Both the position numbers and the translations under genes were made by a program. DNA of 64,000 bases from assembly GCA_951394045.1 (NCBI GenBank), contig OX595992.1:1054001-1118000 (forward strand), in the 5' to 3' direction. Each line of letters starts with the position of its first letter. Positions within the stretch are counted from its first letter, which is position 1. The notes below the pieces were generated by a model, which saw only the letters and a list, made by a program, of their open reading frames with translations, was not told the DNA's origin and made no database searches. This stretch comes from Nitzschia sp. DOCU1. Its lineage: Eukaryota > Bacillariophyta > Bacillariophyceae > Bacillariales > Bacillariaceae. Positions 51,367-61,734 of this stretch are shown here, piece by piece.

Positions 51367-51754
51367 GTTGCGAGATGTGCTGATTAGAAAACAAAGCAGG
51401 ATCTGGATACTGCGCCTGGGGTTGGATGCAGAGGTCAAAAAGGAAAACTTAAAAAATGTTGGCTGCAAAAGTATGTATCATACATACATACTATGTAATC
51501 TCTCCCTTTGGCATAAATACTGGGATCATACACGATACCACGAAGTGGGCGGCAATACAGACAGTATGTACCTGTACAGACAGTCAGTACGTAGTACGGT
51601 ACAAGCCGAAGCAAAAGGAAGCTCGGTGGGAAAAAGCTAAAACGATAACGTGCCTTTTCGCAAGAACTTCATGGAAGTTTCCGTCCATTGCATCCGTCAG
51701 CGGCCCACCGAGGCGATGATGACATAAAATTGAAAAGTCGAGATTCAAGAAGGC
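51367..51754. promoter_or_regulatory. Divergent promoter region between glycosyltransferase and pirin
   Basis: 388 bp. It contains the repeated short words CATACATACATACTATG near 51479-51496 and GTACAGACAGTCAGTACGTAGTACGG near 51573-51600. No ORF is supported. Confidence 0.45.
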
Positions 51755-52654
51755 ATGCTTGCCAAACATACATTCAAGAGCTCCCTTATCACAAACATTG
51801 TCAAACGCAATCACAGTACAATGGCTCCACTAATCACGGTCGTCCCCAGCGAGAAACTGTTCGTATCGGAGCCCAACCCCATGTGGTTCGGCAACGGCCC
51901 GAACCCGGGCTATGATCCCGAATGGACCAACGCCAATTGGCTCAAGTCAAGATTCCACTTTTCCTTCGCTGAATATCACAACCCTGCCAACAGTCAATTT
52001 GGAGTGATGAGAGTGATGAATGATGACCTGGTACAACCCAAACGGGGTTTCGGTACCCATCCTCATCGGGACATGGAAATTATTACCTACATCGTTCACG
52101 GTTCATTGACCCATCAAGACAGCATCGGATCCAAAGAGTCTTTGGGGCGCGGCAGTATCCAGTTCATGACTGCCGGTACTGGGGTCCAACATTCCGAATT
52201 CAACCACTCTGAAAAACCGCTGCGATTCATCCAGACCTGGATCATGCCACGCACCCGAGGCCTAAATCCCAATTACGGATCATACAACGCATCCAAAGAT
52301 TGCGAGACCAAGAAAAATACTTTACAGTATTTAGCCTCTGACACTGAGAAGAAGGATGCTAATACTCCTGTCAAAGTCAACCAAGACGTTGATACATATG
52401 CGGCCGAGTTGGAGTTAGGAAAATCTGTCACAATGGATTTACCCAAGGGCCGACAAGCCTACTTTTTGTGTGTTGAGGGCACCTTGGAAATCAACGGAAA
52501 GAATTTGACCAAGTATGACGGTGCGGAAATTCACGGAGATGGAACACCTTTAGAAATCAAGTCGACTGGAGTGGAACCGACGGAAAACGGCGAGGTCGCC
52601 CACTTTCTCATGTTCAGCATGAAGGAAGACGGATCGGGCCGTCGTGACTTATAA
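51755..52654 (+). CDS. Pirin-family cupin protein, probably mitochondrial
   Basis: 299 residues, no intron. The first ~22 residues (MLAKHTFKSSLITNIVKRNH) are basic and amphipathic with no acid, as in mitochondrial presequences; a second ATG at residue 23 (MAPLITVV) would give a cytosolic form. The cupin metal site is intact: FGTHPHRDMEIITYI (two His) and QFMTAGTGVQHSEFNHS (His and Glu). FIQTWIMPRTRGLNP is conserved in the family. The C-terminal cupin (LPKGRQAYFLCVEGTLEING) completes the bicupin. Family members are quercetin dioxygenases or transcription cofactors; the in vivo substrate is unknown. Confidence 0.92.
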   Translation: MLAKHTFKSSLITNIVKRNHSTMAPLITVVPSEKLFVSEPNPMWFGNGPNPGYDPEWTNANWLKSRFHFSFAEYHNPANSQFGVMRVMNDDLVQPKRGFGTHPHRDMEIITYIVHGSLTHQDSIGSKESLGRGSIQFMTAGTGVQHSEFNHSEKPLRFIQTWIMPRTRGLNPNYGSYNASKDCETKKNTLQYLASDTEKKDANTPVKVNQDVDTYAAELELGKSVTMDLPKGRQAYFLCVEGTLEINGKNLTKYDGAEIHGDGTPLEIKSTGVEPTENGEVAHFLMFSMKEDGSGRRDL

Positions 52655-53416
52655 TTAGTTCCTCGAAGGAAATGCATGAGTGGTCTTGTGCCATACTTTT
52701 TATGACAGCTGCTATGATGTAGTTCTTGGTGTTCAGTGGGAGGCACGAACGAAATCATGCAGGCAAGTCTCTGTAGACTAGTAACTGTCACTTTGTACAG
52801 TAGAATAATGAGTCTTTAAAAGCACCTTATGGCTTTTTTAAAAACTAGATTCTGAAGCAGCAACAAGAGTCCCCCTGCACTATTGTCGAATCGAAGACGC
52901 AATCAGGTTGATAGTTTGTAGCTAATAAAGCGCTTGTTTTGGTCAAGTTAGTCCTGCTGTGAGGTTCCTATTGCGACACACAGTGGGACACGCTGGTACT
53001 TAACATCCCTCTGAACAAAACAAACGACTAAAAAACGCGCCGACGCGCGTCACCGCCGCGGTCGCATCAATGAAGAGAGGTCTCACAATTTCAAATTCAT
53101 GAAATGAACAAAAGCATCAAGGAGCGAAACAGAAGCCATTGACATCAAGTCGAGAAAAGGTCAATCTAGCAAGAGTAAAGTCCTTGGAGGTTTCTTTATC
53201 CCAACATTCCATTCTTTTGTTGCTGCGAAATTCGAAGATTCGTTTCATCACCGAGGAAAGCCTCTGTGATTCGGATTTGACAAGTCCGAATCAATTTTTT
53301 GACGCGTGGCCAGCCATAGAAAACGCCCAACCGACAAGAAGCACAGGTTCCTTCAACCAGCACCAAACCGACGGCACCGCTCCCCGTCATTGAATTGTTA
53401 TAACAAGGCATAGCAA
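52655..53416. other. Intergenic stretch
   Basis: 762 bp between pirin and TLC-domain protein 1, both plus strand. An upstream small frame at 53139-53393 has no recognisable feature. CGCGCCGACGCGCG near 53036 is a GC-rich near-palindrome. No RNA gene is seen. Confidence 0.5.
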
Positions 53417-54388
53417 ATGTCAAACCTTTCTCGATCAACTACAATCGAAGTGATGCCTGAAGACCAATCATCGCCGCCATCTACGCCGCCGCCGGCAAAG
53501 TCACAGAGCAACGGCTTCACGAGCCCCTTTCAATCCCTGAATCGCCTGCGGCAACGAAGAATTGCCCGACGCTCGCGATCAGCGCCCCCGATACTACGGA
53601 CGCCACTCATTGAACAACACTTTCGCGTGGATCCGGAGCGTAAAGTTGTCCTTCCGGGTGTTCCAACGCACGAAGACGACTGGCATCGAGACACGCATGA
53701 TTTCTTCAACCTGATTGTCCTGATACCGATCATTGCTTTGAATGTCATGAACTGGAACTGGGAAAGGATTTTCAATCCAAGAAAGAAGCAGACCATTGTT
53801 GATGCTTGGACAGGAGAGTGGTTTGACGTCTTTCTTGCTGTCACTGTTTCATACTTTGTCATTGATCTGCTCTGGATTCTTCTCATTCCAAAATGCGTCA
53901 AGAGCCCGTCGACGATTATTCAGCACCATCTCGTCACACTAGTCTATATCATGGTTCCCCTCTACACTCCAGAGATCAGATGGTGCATGGGAGCCTGCAT
54001 GAGCGTGGAAATCAATACCTGGTTCTTGATTGCCCGAAGAGTATTCAACAAGGCAGGGTTTCCACCGTGGATCATCGATTTGAGTTTCGTGTCGATTCGA
54101 GTCAAGCTGATTTCAATCTGCTTTTACATTACGTGGGTCGGAATTCGATGCATCATTTACCCGTTAATGATGGGATACATTGTCAAACGATGGCTTACGC
54201 AATCCGAAAAGGTGGGCACGTTCATCAACTTGGATTTAATCCCTCCAGTTCTCCATTCATCATTCTGCATCCTCAATTTCAAATGGACGTATGATCTCAT
54301 CATGTCCAAGATTCGGTACTACAAGCGACGGGCAATGTACCAGAGCAAGGGAATCACAATGGAAGACAAGATGTCCAAAGGGCTGTGA
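53417..54388 (+). CDS. TLC-domain membrane protein 1
   Basis: 323 residues, no intron. A ~90-residue Ser/Pro/Arg-rich cytosolic N-terminus precedes a membrane domain: FFNLIVLIPIIALNVMNW, a WFDVFLAVTVSYFVIDLLW helix, KCVKSPSTIIQHHLVTLVYI with the family HH pair, EIRWCMGACMSVEINTWFLI (the E-x-NT-x-FL motif), VKLISICFYITWVGIRCIIY, and a last helix ending FKWTYDLI. This is the TRAM-LAG1-CLN8 fold, closest in pattern to TMEM56/TLCD4-type proteins, not ceramide synthase (no Lag1p double-His context or homeobox). Such proteins handle membrane lipid composition, but the activity is not defined. A clear paralogue lies at 61735-62811. Confidence 0.85.
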   Translation: MSNLSRSTTIEVMPEDQSSPPSTPPPAKSQSNGFTSPFQSLNRLRQRRIARRSRSAPPILRTPLIEQHFRVDPERKVVLPGVPTHEDDWHRDTHDFFNLIVLIPIIALNVMNWNWERIFNPRKKQTIVDAWTGEWFDVFLAVTVSYFVIDLLWILLIPKCVKSPSTIIQHHLVTLVYIMVPLYTPEIRWCMGACMSVEINTWFLIARRVFNKAGFPPWIIDLSFVSIRVKLISICFYITWVGIRCIIYPLMMGYIVKRWLTQSEKVGTFINLDLIPPVLHSSFCILNFKWTYDLIMSKIRYYKRRAMYQSKGITMEDKMSKGL

Positions 54389-54537
54389 GCACACTTCTAC
54401 TACTACCTGCCAGGGCAAGAGGTTGCCCCACACGCCAGGCTCGTCGGTTACTGGTGTTATTTTAAATTTCCATGATGAACCGCCGCAATACTACTAGGTT
54501 ATCGCAAAGCTTTAGAAAACGATATTTTTGTTTCTAT

Positions 54538-56232
54538 TTATCCACTTTTGCCTTTGAGCTTTGCCATGAGTTTGTTGTTCACCTTTTCCCACCGTTCCAC
54601 CTCTGCAGTTTTACTTGCTAGCTCCTCTTCCAGCCTGGCAATTTTCTGACGGGCCTCTTCCAGATTCTCGTCATCATCGTTGCCCTTGGGTGCATTTGAG
54701 CCCTTCTGGCCGTCCTGTTCTGCCGTGCCACTTTGGCGTCGCTTGCGCGTCATCGTCCGAGCTTGCCAAAATGTTAGCGATTCGGTAGACCGATTGAGCT
54801 TTAGGAACGGTATCGGCGTCAGCGTTGTGGAACTACCCGGGCCACTACTACCACCATTGCTCTGTTGTTGGTCATTCGAGAACTTTTGCAACGGTGGAAT
54901 CAAGTTGGCAACTCCCAGCTGTCCTTTATTGTGAGAAGTAGACGATGATGCAAACATACCACCGGAAGTTGTGGAGGTACCCAACGGCTGACCAATGACC
55001 ATGATGGAAGAAATGGGGTGGTTGGTTGGCGTTGCACCTGATTTGTTATCGTCATTTTTGGCTGCGGCTGCAGCCGCGCCTGTAGACGTATTCGACCACG
55101 GCTGCAATACCTGGACACAAGTCCTGGCTCCGATATCCCAGATACGGATCTGCCCTAACTGGTCACCACTGATGAGTCGCTCCTCGTTGTCTTCCACAAA
55201 CAAGGCAATGGCTGAAATCGAGCGTTCGTGCCCAACGAAGTCGGATCGATACAGTCGCGTGGAAGCACTTTCACCCTCCTTGGTCTTTCCAAAAATCCTT
55301 TCCTCGTCCGTCAAGTATTGTTCTTGTCGTTGTCGCTCCGCCTGGCTCAAGCTGGCGCCGTGCTTTTCGGTTTGATGCATAGCGTACGCATCCAAATCCA
55401 TTGAGAAAATCGTTCCGCCTGTCGTTCCGGCGTACAGGCGACTGTCATGGTAAGCTAGACACGTAATCCCATCCGGGACCTTGATGGTTGACACTGTTTT
55501 CTTGGAGAATAGCTCCATAATTTCGATATGGCCGTCTTCTGCTCCCGACGCCATTCGTCCACTGTCCATGGGTATGAGACAAGTGACAGGAAAATGGTGG
55601 AACGACCATGTGTGCAGAGGCGCAATGGTGCGCTTGGAATTACGACCCGACTGATCCACTAGCTCCATCAAAGAGAACGAATGCACCATTCCATCTTCTC
55701 CTCCAGTCACCAAATAACGCCCACAGTCACTCCATGCCAAGCACGTCACAGATCGATAGTGTGCCTTGAACGCCCGGATCAAAGATCCTTTACCAGTCGA
55801 GCTCCAAACGAAACATGTACCGCTTGCCCCGCCACCAACTACATAGTATCCACAGGGCGATATTGTAAGTCCACCAGTCATATCAGCTTCTGGTAACCGG
55901 CACTTCCAGTGGAGTAGCGGTGGTGAGGCCGCAGCTCGTATTGACAGCAACATGGCGTACGTGTCTCCCTTCTTTGCCTTATTTGACCCATAGGCCATGA
56001 CCAACCGATTGGTGCTATTTTGCAAAACATTTGTAAATGACGGTGGAAACGCTGATATGGTTGAAATTCCAAGGGCGCTTTTCCCAGACATGTCACCTGC
56101 CACTCGTATGGAAGATAGGCAGCCACCTGTGATTGGATCTATCACTGTCATCGATCCGCCACCGCCACTCGGAGAGAGTGACATTGAGGGCTTCGTGGTG
56201 CATACGCAAACGACATATTTGTCAAATGACAT
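54538..56232 (-). CDS. WDR18: WD-repeat protein of the Rix1/rixosome complex (WDR18/Ipi3)
   Basis: 564 residues, no intron. WD-type blades are seen at ADMTGGLTISPCGYYVVGGG, FKAHYRSVTCLAWSDCGRYL with VTGGEDGMVHSFSLMEL, MASGAEDGHIEIMELFSKK, LYAGTTGGTIFSMDLD, and DFVGHERSISAIAL with RLISGDQLGQIRIWDIG. RAFKAHYRSVTCL and the TGGEDG-V-SLMELVD pattern are characteristic of WDR18/Ipi3. The C-terminal ~45 residues form a coiled coil (EEARQKIARLEEELASKTAE), also as in WDR18. A Ser/Gly/Gln-rich insert (about 390-500) is species-specific. The complex acts in processing ITS2 and maturation of the 60S ribosomal subunit in the nucleus. Confidence 0.88.
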   Translation of the reverse strand: MSFDKYVVCVCTTKPSMSLSPSGGGGSMTVIDPITGGCLSSIRVAGDMSGKSALGISTISAFPPSFTNVLQNSTNRLVMAYGSNKAKKGDTYAMLLSIRAAASPPLLHWKCRLPEADMTGGLTISPCGYYVVGGGASGTCFVWSSTGKGSLIRAFKAHYRSVTCLAWSDCGRYLVTGGEDGMVHSFSLMELVDQSGRNSKRTIAPLHTWSFHHFPVTCLIPMDSGRMASGAEDGHIEIMELFSKKTVSTIKVPDGITCLAYHDSRLYAGTTGGTIFSMDLDAYAMHQTEKHGASLSQAERQRQEQYLTDEERIFGKTKEGESASTRLYRSDFVGHERSISAIALFVEDNEERLISGDQLGQIRIWDIGARTCVQVLQPWSNTSTGAAAAAAKNDDNKSGATPTNHPISSIMVIGQPLGTSTTSGGMFASSSTSHNKGQLGVANLIPPLQKFSNDQQQSNGGSSGPGSSTTLTPIPFLKLNRSTESLTFWQARTMTRKRRQSGTAEQDGQKGSNAPKGNDDDENLEEARQKIARLEEELASKTAEVERWEKVNNKLMAKLKGKSG

Positions 56233-56703
56233 TATGGATAAAGATTTGAGACAAATGGAGTGGTCTAACCTGCAATGGAAACTAAAGATCTTTTGGAGAG
56301 AGCGTTGCTTTATCCATTCTCGTTTTTCGGTGGTTGGAAGTTTCGTTCGTCTTGCTGACCATCCGATCCAAAGAATGAGCCACAGGGAAAAACGCGTTGG
56401 CTAAAAATGTCTTCACTGCCTACATACCATTGCTACCTAACGTATCGGAACGTTCCGTACTTAGAGATTGGGCTTCTAGCGATGGTTACATAGGAAAATC
56501 ATTTATTCAGAGTTGAATATGCTGATGGCCCTGGTGGCTCGATTCGCCGGCCGGCATCCAGTTGTCTCCCACTGAGAATCCTCTTGATTTCGTTTTCACA
56601 TTATCCTCTCGCCTCCTTTCGTCGTGGACCTGTTTTCATCGAGTCGATACGTAAAGCATTGTACATTTGGTAATCGGGTTCACCAGGAAAGAGACCGAAA
56701 CAA
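56233..56703. promoter_or_regulatory. Divergent promoter region between WDR18 and the 917-residue protein
   Basis: 471 bp; both genes start at its edges, so both promoters lie here. No conserved motif was recognised. CGTATCGGAACGTTCCGTAC near 56441-56460 contains the palindrome GGAACGTTCC. Confidence 0.45.
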
Positions 56704-59457
56704 ATGAATGAGTTATTAAAGAATCCTGAGATCCTCAAGTTAGACCTGCACGCAAAAAGTTATGACAGCGTAGAAGACATTTGCACCAATTTGAGGGAAC
56801 GTCAGAAGGCATTTCCTTCGCAGCCACGGCAAAGAAGAGATGATCTTCCAGCAGATCCTCTAAGAGACTCTATGAGCAATCATCGTCAACCTATGACAGC
56901 TGTCCGATCTGCAATGGCTAGTAAACGCTTAGCTCGAAGTGAGAGTTACGGTGGTACGGAATCCGCCGAAATGAAAATGGGCAAAAGCGAGGATGAGCAC
57001 TCGAGGTTAACAAATTGGACTGCCCCAGCACGTTCAAATATGATTGGCAATCATCATGATCCGTCAAGAAGGCATCCGTCGAAGAAGCGATGGTCCTTCG
57101 CGGCAGATGCTCCTAACCAAAAGGAAACAAGAAAGGATAGTAGAGGTTTGGGGGCTCCTCCAGGACGCGGGGATCGAAGATCGACGTCCAGGAAAGTCGA
57201 GAAGATGGTATCTCATGGTGATGATGCGAGACGTACAACATGGTCCAAGCATTCTCGGCGCTCCCGGTCGAGAAGTAAAAGTGCTTCCCCAAGGCGACCA
57301 ACGAGGGGGGAGGGTACGTTGCCAGGAAAGACGCCGAGGGCTAAGGACGACCGTTCCGAAGGAACTAGGGATCGGAGGCATAAAATTCAGGAAAGGGAAA
57401 ATACGAACATCCCTGACGGAAGAGACGTTTCTCCTAGCCGACGTACGACTGGAAATAAAATGCCTCCCCAAAGGCCGCCAGACCTTACCGTTGCATCTTT
57501 AATCCGAGAAACCAATCAAAGAGAAGGTGAATTGATTTTCGAGTTTTCCGCTACTAGGAACAATCCAATACCACCAGTAGATAACGCAGTGCAGCCTCAA
57601 GGAATCGTTACCATCGCAACGCTGGTAAAGGAAGCCAACAGAAGAGTGGAAGACGGGTTGAGTTTCACAAGCTCGAAGGACGACCTGCCGCGAAACACAT
57701 CGTTTCGATCGGAAGGTCATTCGCCGTTGAATGATACTCCAGAGGAAGTAAGAAACCATCAAGCTGGTGTTTCACATCCGGAATTGGCAGAGAATTCGTC
57801 CCTTCAGCCACCACGTTCTGCGGGTGTGGACGTGCAACCTGCAGAGACGCATCGATCCGTTGCCAGAGTCTCCAGCCTTCCTCGGACGAAGACAGACAAA
57901 CACTACTCGAAGGAGCCACAAAAGTCATCACAGGAAACATTGAATGATCCCAGTTTCCAAAGGTCTGAAAAAGATGATGACTTTAGGGCGGCTCCGAAGC
58001 CTCCAAGACACCCGTCACCATCTCGCTCAAAGAGACAGAGTGAAGCAAGACAAAGCAAGCAAAGTCAAAAGTCCGCAGCTATCAAACAACCACCAAATTC
58101 TATGGCAAGCGCTCTAAAAGGGATGTTTGCTCGCATGGAATCAAAATCGAAGCATGCAACAGAGACCAACACTTTACCCGAAGAAACGCACGTACGTCCA
58201 GCCAATCAAAAGCGCTCGAAAGCGCCATTGAATTCCCGAGGCGTTCGAAAGAAGGAAACCGACAACAGCTCACGCGCTGGCTCAAAATCTAAGCAAGATC
58301 AACACGACGAGGATAACACGAATGAAGTGGCTGAGGATGGAAGCGTGGTAGTAGGATATGATGTGTACGACTACCTTTCCCACGAAGATAAACGCGCCAT
58401 GAATAAGATTCGAAAATATGTCATTGAAGCGCAGAACCTGATAAACAAGGCAACGATGTTTATGAATATTGATCCGATGGAGGTGGAAGTCCTTACCATC
58501 AAAGCTTTCGCCTATGCCAACGAAGCCGAGAAGGCTGCTACTACGCTTGGTTCGTCTCCTGCCTGGAAAGGGGGCGGTGAATCTGCTTGGTCTTCCAGCG
58601 CGTCTGCTACAACTTCAATCAACGGCTTTACCTTTAAAATGGATCGAGAAGAACACATGCGCCGTTTGCAGCGCCTCTCTAACTCAGGGGTCCTCGATGC
58701 TTGCTTCTGTAACCGACCTGGTGGAAATCCAGCGTCCCCAAAAGACATCAGGAGTCTGGCATTTGAGACGATGCACATCCTTGACACTGTGAACAAGAAT
58801 GTTGAACTTCCGAGCATTATTTCGAACAAAATCAATATGACCATTGCCCCAACGATCAAGCAAAAATGGTTGAACTACGGAAACGATAATTTGACGTCCA
58901 GCGCCTTTTGTGGAAAGAGCAGTACATTCCGCAGCAGTGAAATGTTTGATGATATGGATGGGCTTCCTGAATATCGACCATCGGGGGTGACTGGGGAATC
59001 TCTGCTTCCTGTACGGGAAGAAGTCATTAATAAAAATGATCACGGTGCTTCTTCGGCGGGTTCCTGGCTGGATGTATTATCAAATGATGATTCTATAGTT
59101 CCCGCTCCGCATCGAACTACATCGGCAACTCCTGGTAAGAACCCGTCTTTACCTGCAGATGCCATGATGGATACGTTTTCCGATAACGAGGGTTCGACGC
59201 TCGGAACGGATGGAACAAACACGAATGGTGATTCCTATTACGATTCTCGACGTTTTCGACGAAATGATTCGGTGATTTCGGCTGCCTCAACATCTACCTT
59301 TAGTGCCATGGAAGAAATGTTGGATGTCGTAGCAGTTAATTTCATGGACAAACTATGCGCTGGTCCTCGAGAAGATCAGTGGCATAAAGATAACATGAAC
59401 GACTACGCCCGGCGCGTGGAACGGCACTACCGCCAAAAACGAAAAACGGGAAGGTAG
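56704..59457 (+). CDS. Large, mostly disordered protein of unknown function
   Basis: 917 residues, no intron. The N-terminus (ELLKNPEILKLDLHAKSYDS) looks like a short helix. Residues 35-540 are very rich in Arg, Ser, Lys and Pro, with SR-like tracts (SRRSRSRSKSASPRR). Two related 27-residue segments stand out: LTVASLIRETNQREGELIF near 261 and VTIATLVKEANRRVEDGLSF near 302. A helical domain at about 550-610 (YDYLSHEDKRAMNKIRKYVI, NLINKATMFMNID) is the best candidate for a fold. The C-terminal third has another folded-looking part (HMRRLQRLSNSGVLDACFCN) and an acidic Ser/Thr tail. I do not recognise a family. It converges on gamma-tubulin with 50 bp between stops. Confidence 0.75.
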   Translation: MNELLKNPEILKLDLHAKSYDSVEDICTNLRERQKAFPSQPRQRRDDLPADPLRDSMSNHRQPMTAVRSAMASKRLARSESYGGTESAEMKMGKSEDEHSRLTNWTAPARSNMIGNHHDPSRRHPSKKRWSFAADAPNQKETRKDSRGLGAPPGRGDRRSTSRKVEKMVSHGDDARRTTWSKHSRRSRSRSKSASPRRPTRGEGTLPGKTPRAKDDRSEGTRDRRHKIQERENTNIPDGRDVSPSRRTTGNKMPPQRPPDLTVASLIRETNQREGELIFEFSATRNNPIPPVDNAVQPQGIVTIATLVKEANRRVEDGLSFTSSKDDLPRNTSFRSEGHSPLNDTPEEVRNHQAGVSHPELAENSSLQPPRSAGVDVQPAETHRSVARVSSLPRTKTDKHYSKEPQKSSQETLNDPSFQRSEKDDDFRAAPKPPRHPSPSRSKRQSEARQSKQSQKSAAIKQPPNSMASALKGMFARMESKSKHATETNTLPEETHVRPANQKRSKAPLNSRGVRKKETDNSSRAGSKSKQDQHDEDNTNEVAEDGSVVVGYDVYDYLSHEDKRAMNKIRKYVIEAQNLINKATMFMNIDPMEVEVLTIKAFAYANEAEKAATTLGSSPAWKGGGESAWSSSASATTSINGFTFKMDREEHMRRLQRLSNSGVLDACFCNRPGGNPASPKDIRSLAFETMHILDTVNKNVELPSIISNKINMTIAPTIKQKWLNYGNDNLTSSAFCGKSSTFRSSEMFDDMDGLPEYRPSGVTGESLLPVREEVINKNDHGASSAGSWLDVLSNDDSIVPAPHRTTSATPGKNPSLPADAMMDTFSDNEGSTLGTDGTNTNGDSYYDSRRFRRNDSVISAASTSTFSAMEEMLDVVAVNFMDKLCAGPREDQWHKDNMNDYARRVERHYRQKRKTGR

Positions 59458-59507
59458 TAAGAAGAATGTAATAGACGTTTTATGCTATGCACGGCTGCAT
59501 TTGTTGT

Positions 59508-61076
59508 CTATGATGCAACTCCTACTGCTGATGGGACGCCTCCCCCTGACGACGGATTTGCCTGCATCCCGAAATTCACGTAGTCTGGACGCTCGCAGGC
59601 ACGATATTCATCAATGAGGTTTGCGACCACTTCCCGCGCATGATCGAATTCTTCCAGCGAGTCTTGAAAGACGGCCTCTCTTCGATAGTTGTCCAGAAAC
59701 GCATTTCGGGACTTAATGCGATCGTATTGTTTCAACAATCTCTCGAAGAGCTCGGCCATACTCGTATGGTTGGCGAGCATAAATCCACTCACCTTGTGGC
59801 GATGTGGCAGATATGGAGACTTGCGTGCCAGAGCTACTTGAATGCTGGCAGGGCCCCATGGAATGAAAGGAATTTCAACGTGGCGCTTTTCCCGAATCCG
59901 CTGAAGTGCCTTGTGGATTTGCGTCGGATCAATGTTGTTGCCCTGGATAATATTAAGAATAGAAATATAACAACCACTACCAGATCGGGTGTTGGCGGAT
60001 ACCATGATATTCTTGGGTTGCGTCAAACGTCGCATGACATCAAGAACTGTCGTTTTGCGGATTCCTTGATCGGGTTCACCGGTAACGCTCATTGGCATGG
60101 ACGCAGACGGTTCTCCTGGCAGGACCAGAGGGGTATAGCCCGTCATCAAGAAGTGGCACCGGGGTGTAGGAATGAGGGATGCTAGTAGACCGATCCAATC
60201 ATTGTTCATATACCCCGGGTAACGCAACGTGGTAGTCGAAGCAGCCATGATTGTAGCAACCAACGAGTTGACGTGATCGACCGTCGGATTTTCAATTCGG
60301 AGACGATCCGAAGCAATCCTGTTCAAAGCAGTGTTATCTAGAACAACCGTCGCATCAGCATTGAGTGTCAGACGCTTGAGCGTCAATAGAGAGTTGTAAG
60401 GTTGCACTACAACGTCTGACTGATCCGTCCAACTAGGAAAGACCGAGTAGGTCTGAACTAGTTTTTTGGGGAAGTGATCATTCAGACGTTCCAGCAAGTA
60501 AGACCCCATACCACTTCCAGTTCCACCAGCAATCGAGTGGCACAGGACAAATCCTTCCAGAGAGTCACTATTGTCGCTCTCTCGATCAATCATATCTAAA
60601 ACTTGATCGTAGTGTTCTTCCCCCTGACGATAGCCACTGGCCCAGTTGTTTCCGGCACCTCCTCCCTCCTGGGCGACGAACAAGTTTTCAGGATTAAAGA
60701 GCTTTCGATACGCCCCCATGTGCGCCAGTTTATTGACCACACGGGGTTCTAGATCAATCAGCAACGCCCGCGGAATGTAATGATCGTCATCACTCTGATA
60801 GAAAAAGACGTCTTTGCGATCGTCCACGGCACCCGAGGAAGACGCGCTGCTCCAGTTCGTGCCCGCACTCGAAGGAGTTGCCACCACGTTCATGCGACTA
60901 TCTCGAACCGCAGGTGGATTTCGTGGTGTATGTCCATGGATCGGATTGTACTCCCAAGGATCGCGCAACGTGCCGTCTGGTGTGATTCCGTGCTCCAAGC
61001 AAAGCTGCTTCCAGAACTCTCCTCCGATCTGGTTGCCGCATTGACCGACTTGAAGCGTGATGATTTCACGAGGCAT
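59508..61076 (-). CDS. TUBG: Gamma-tubulin
   Basis: 522 residues, no intron; the family is usually about 450-475. [20 protein letters not shown] is the conserved start (GTP loop). [17 protein letters not shown], which separates gamma- from alpha/beta-tubulins, is present, as is the [15 protein letters not shown] tubulin signature. [11 protein letters not shown] and [12 protein letters not shown] also fit. The extra length comes mainly from a ~35-residue Ser/Ala-rich insertion near residues 55-90, between [11 protein letters not shown] and [15 protein letters not shown], and from the C-terminal tail. It nucleates microtubules in gamma-TuSC/TuRC at the microtubule centre. Confidence 0.95.
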   Translation of the reverse strand: MPREIITLQVGQCGNQIGGEFWKQLCLEHGITPDGTLRDPWEYNPIHGHTPRNPPAVRDSRMNVVATPSSAGTNWSSASSSGAVDDRKDVFFYQSDDDHYIPRALLIDLEPRVVNKLAHMGAYRKLFNPENLFVAQEGGGAGNNWASGYRQGEEHYDQVLDMIDRESDNSDSLEGFVLCHSIAGGTGSGMGSYLLERLNDHFPKKLVQTYSVFPSWTDQSDVVVQPYNSLLTLKRLTLNADATVVLDNTALNRIASDRLRIENPTVDHVNSLVATIMAASTTTLRYPGYMNNDWIGLLASLIPTPRCHFLMTGYTPLVLPGEPSASMPMSVTGEPDQGIRKTTVLDVMRRLTQPKNIMVSANTRSGSGCYISILNIIQGNNIDPTQIHKALQRIREKRHVEIPFIPWGPASIQVALARKSPYLPHRHKVSGFMLANHTSMAELFERLLKQYDRIKSRNAFLDNYRREAVFQDSLEEFDHAREVVANLIDEYRACERPDYVNFGMQANPSSGGGVPSAVGVAS

Positions 61077-61734
61077 AGTGGCGATGGAGAATGAAGAATC
61101 CTTTCAAAAATATTGGGAGCAATGAATACGGTAGAGGTTGCAGGAAAGTGTGGGCTGTTTTCGGAGGCTTCTCGCAGTTCAAACCATCGACGGCATCATC
61201 GTGAAAAAAGCACGTCCGGGTGGGTGCAGGGCAACAATGACGATTTCTGGCGCGTGACTCAGAATGGACTCGACAGGTTCGACCAACATTGGTGATTCGG
61301 CGTTGCACCTTCTTTTTAGCGCGAGCCCCACAACTATCCATCGATGCCGATGGTAGAGCTATCTACAGCTAACTGTTGAGAGTGATGATTCAATCTAAAG
61401 AAACAAGTCATTATCATTACAGAACTTCGATCGTAGGTTTTAAATTGTTTGTTTGGTCGGTTCGGCATTGTCCTTGCTAACACACAGCTTGTGCTCGCAC
61501 CTTCCCCCGTCGGCATCACTGGCGTGTTGCACTCTTTTCATGACCCTCCCTTCCAGGCGACAGCCACAACATGGTTGATACCGATCCGCAGCTAGCTACT
61601 GCCTCTAACACTCATTCGAAACATCGCTGCGTTGCAGCTACCCTCTTAACGTCGTCGTCATCGTCCCAAAGTCACAAATCCGCCTCCACCAAACACAAAT
61701 ATCTTGCCATCATCCAAGCCCCGTGTACCGCAAC
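61077..61734. other. Intergenic stretch
   Basis: 658 bp between gamma-tubulin start and TLC protein 2 stop (both minus strand). It holds a 3' UTR and the tubulin promoter. Small frames only; nothing else seen. Confidence 0.5.
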
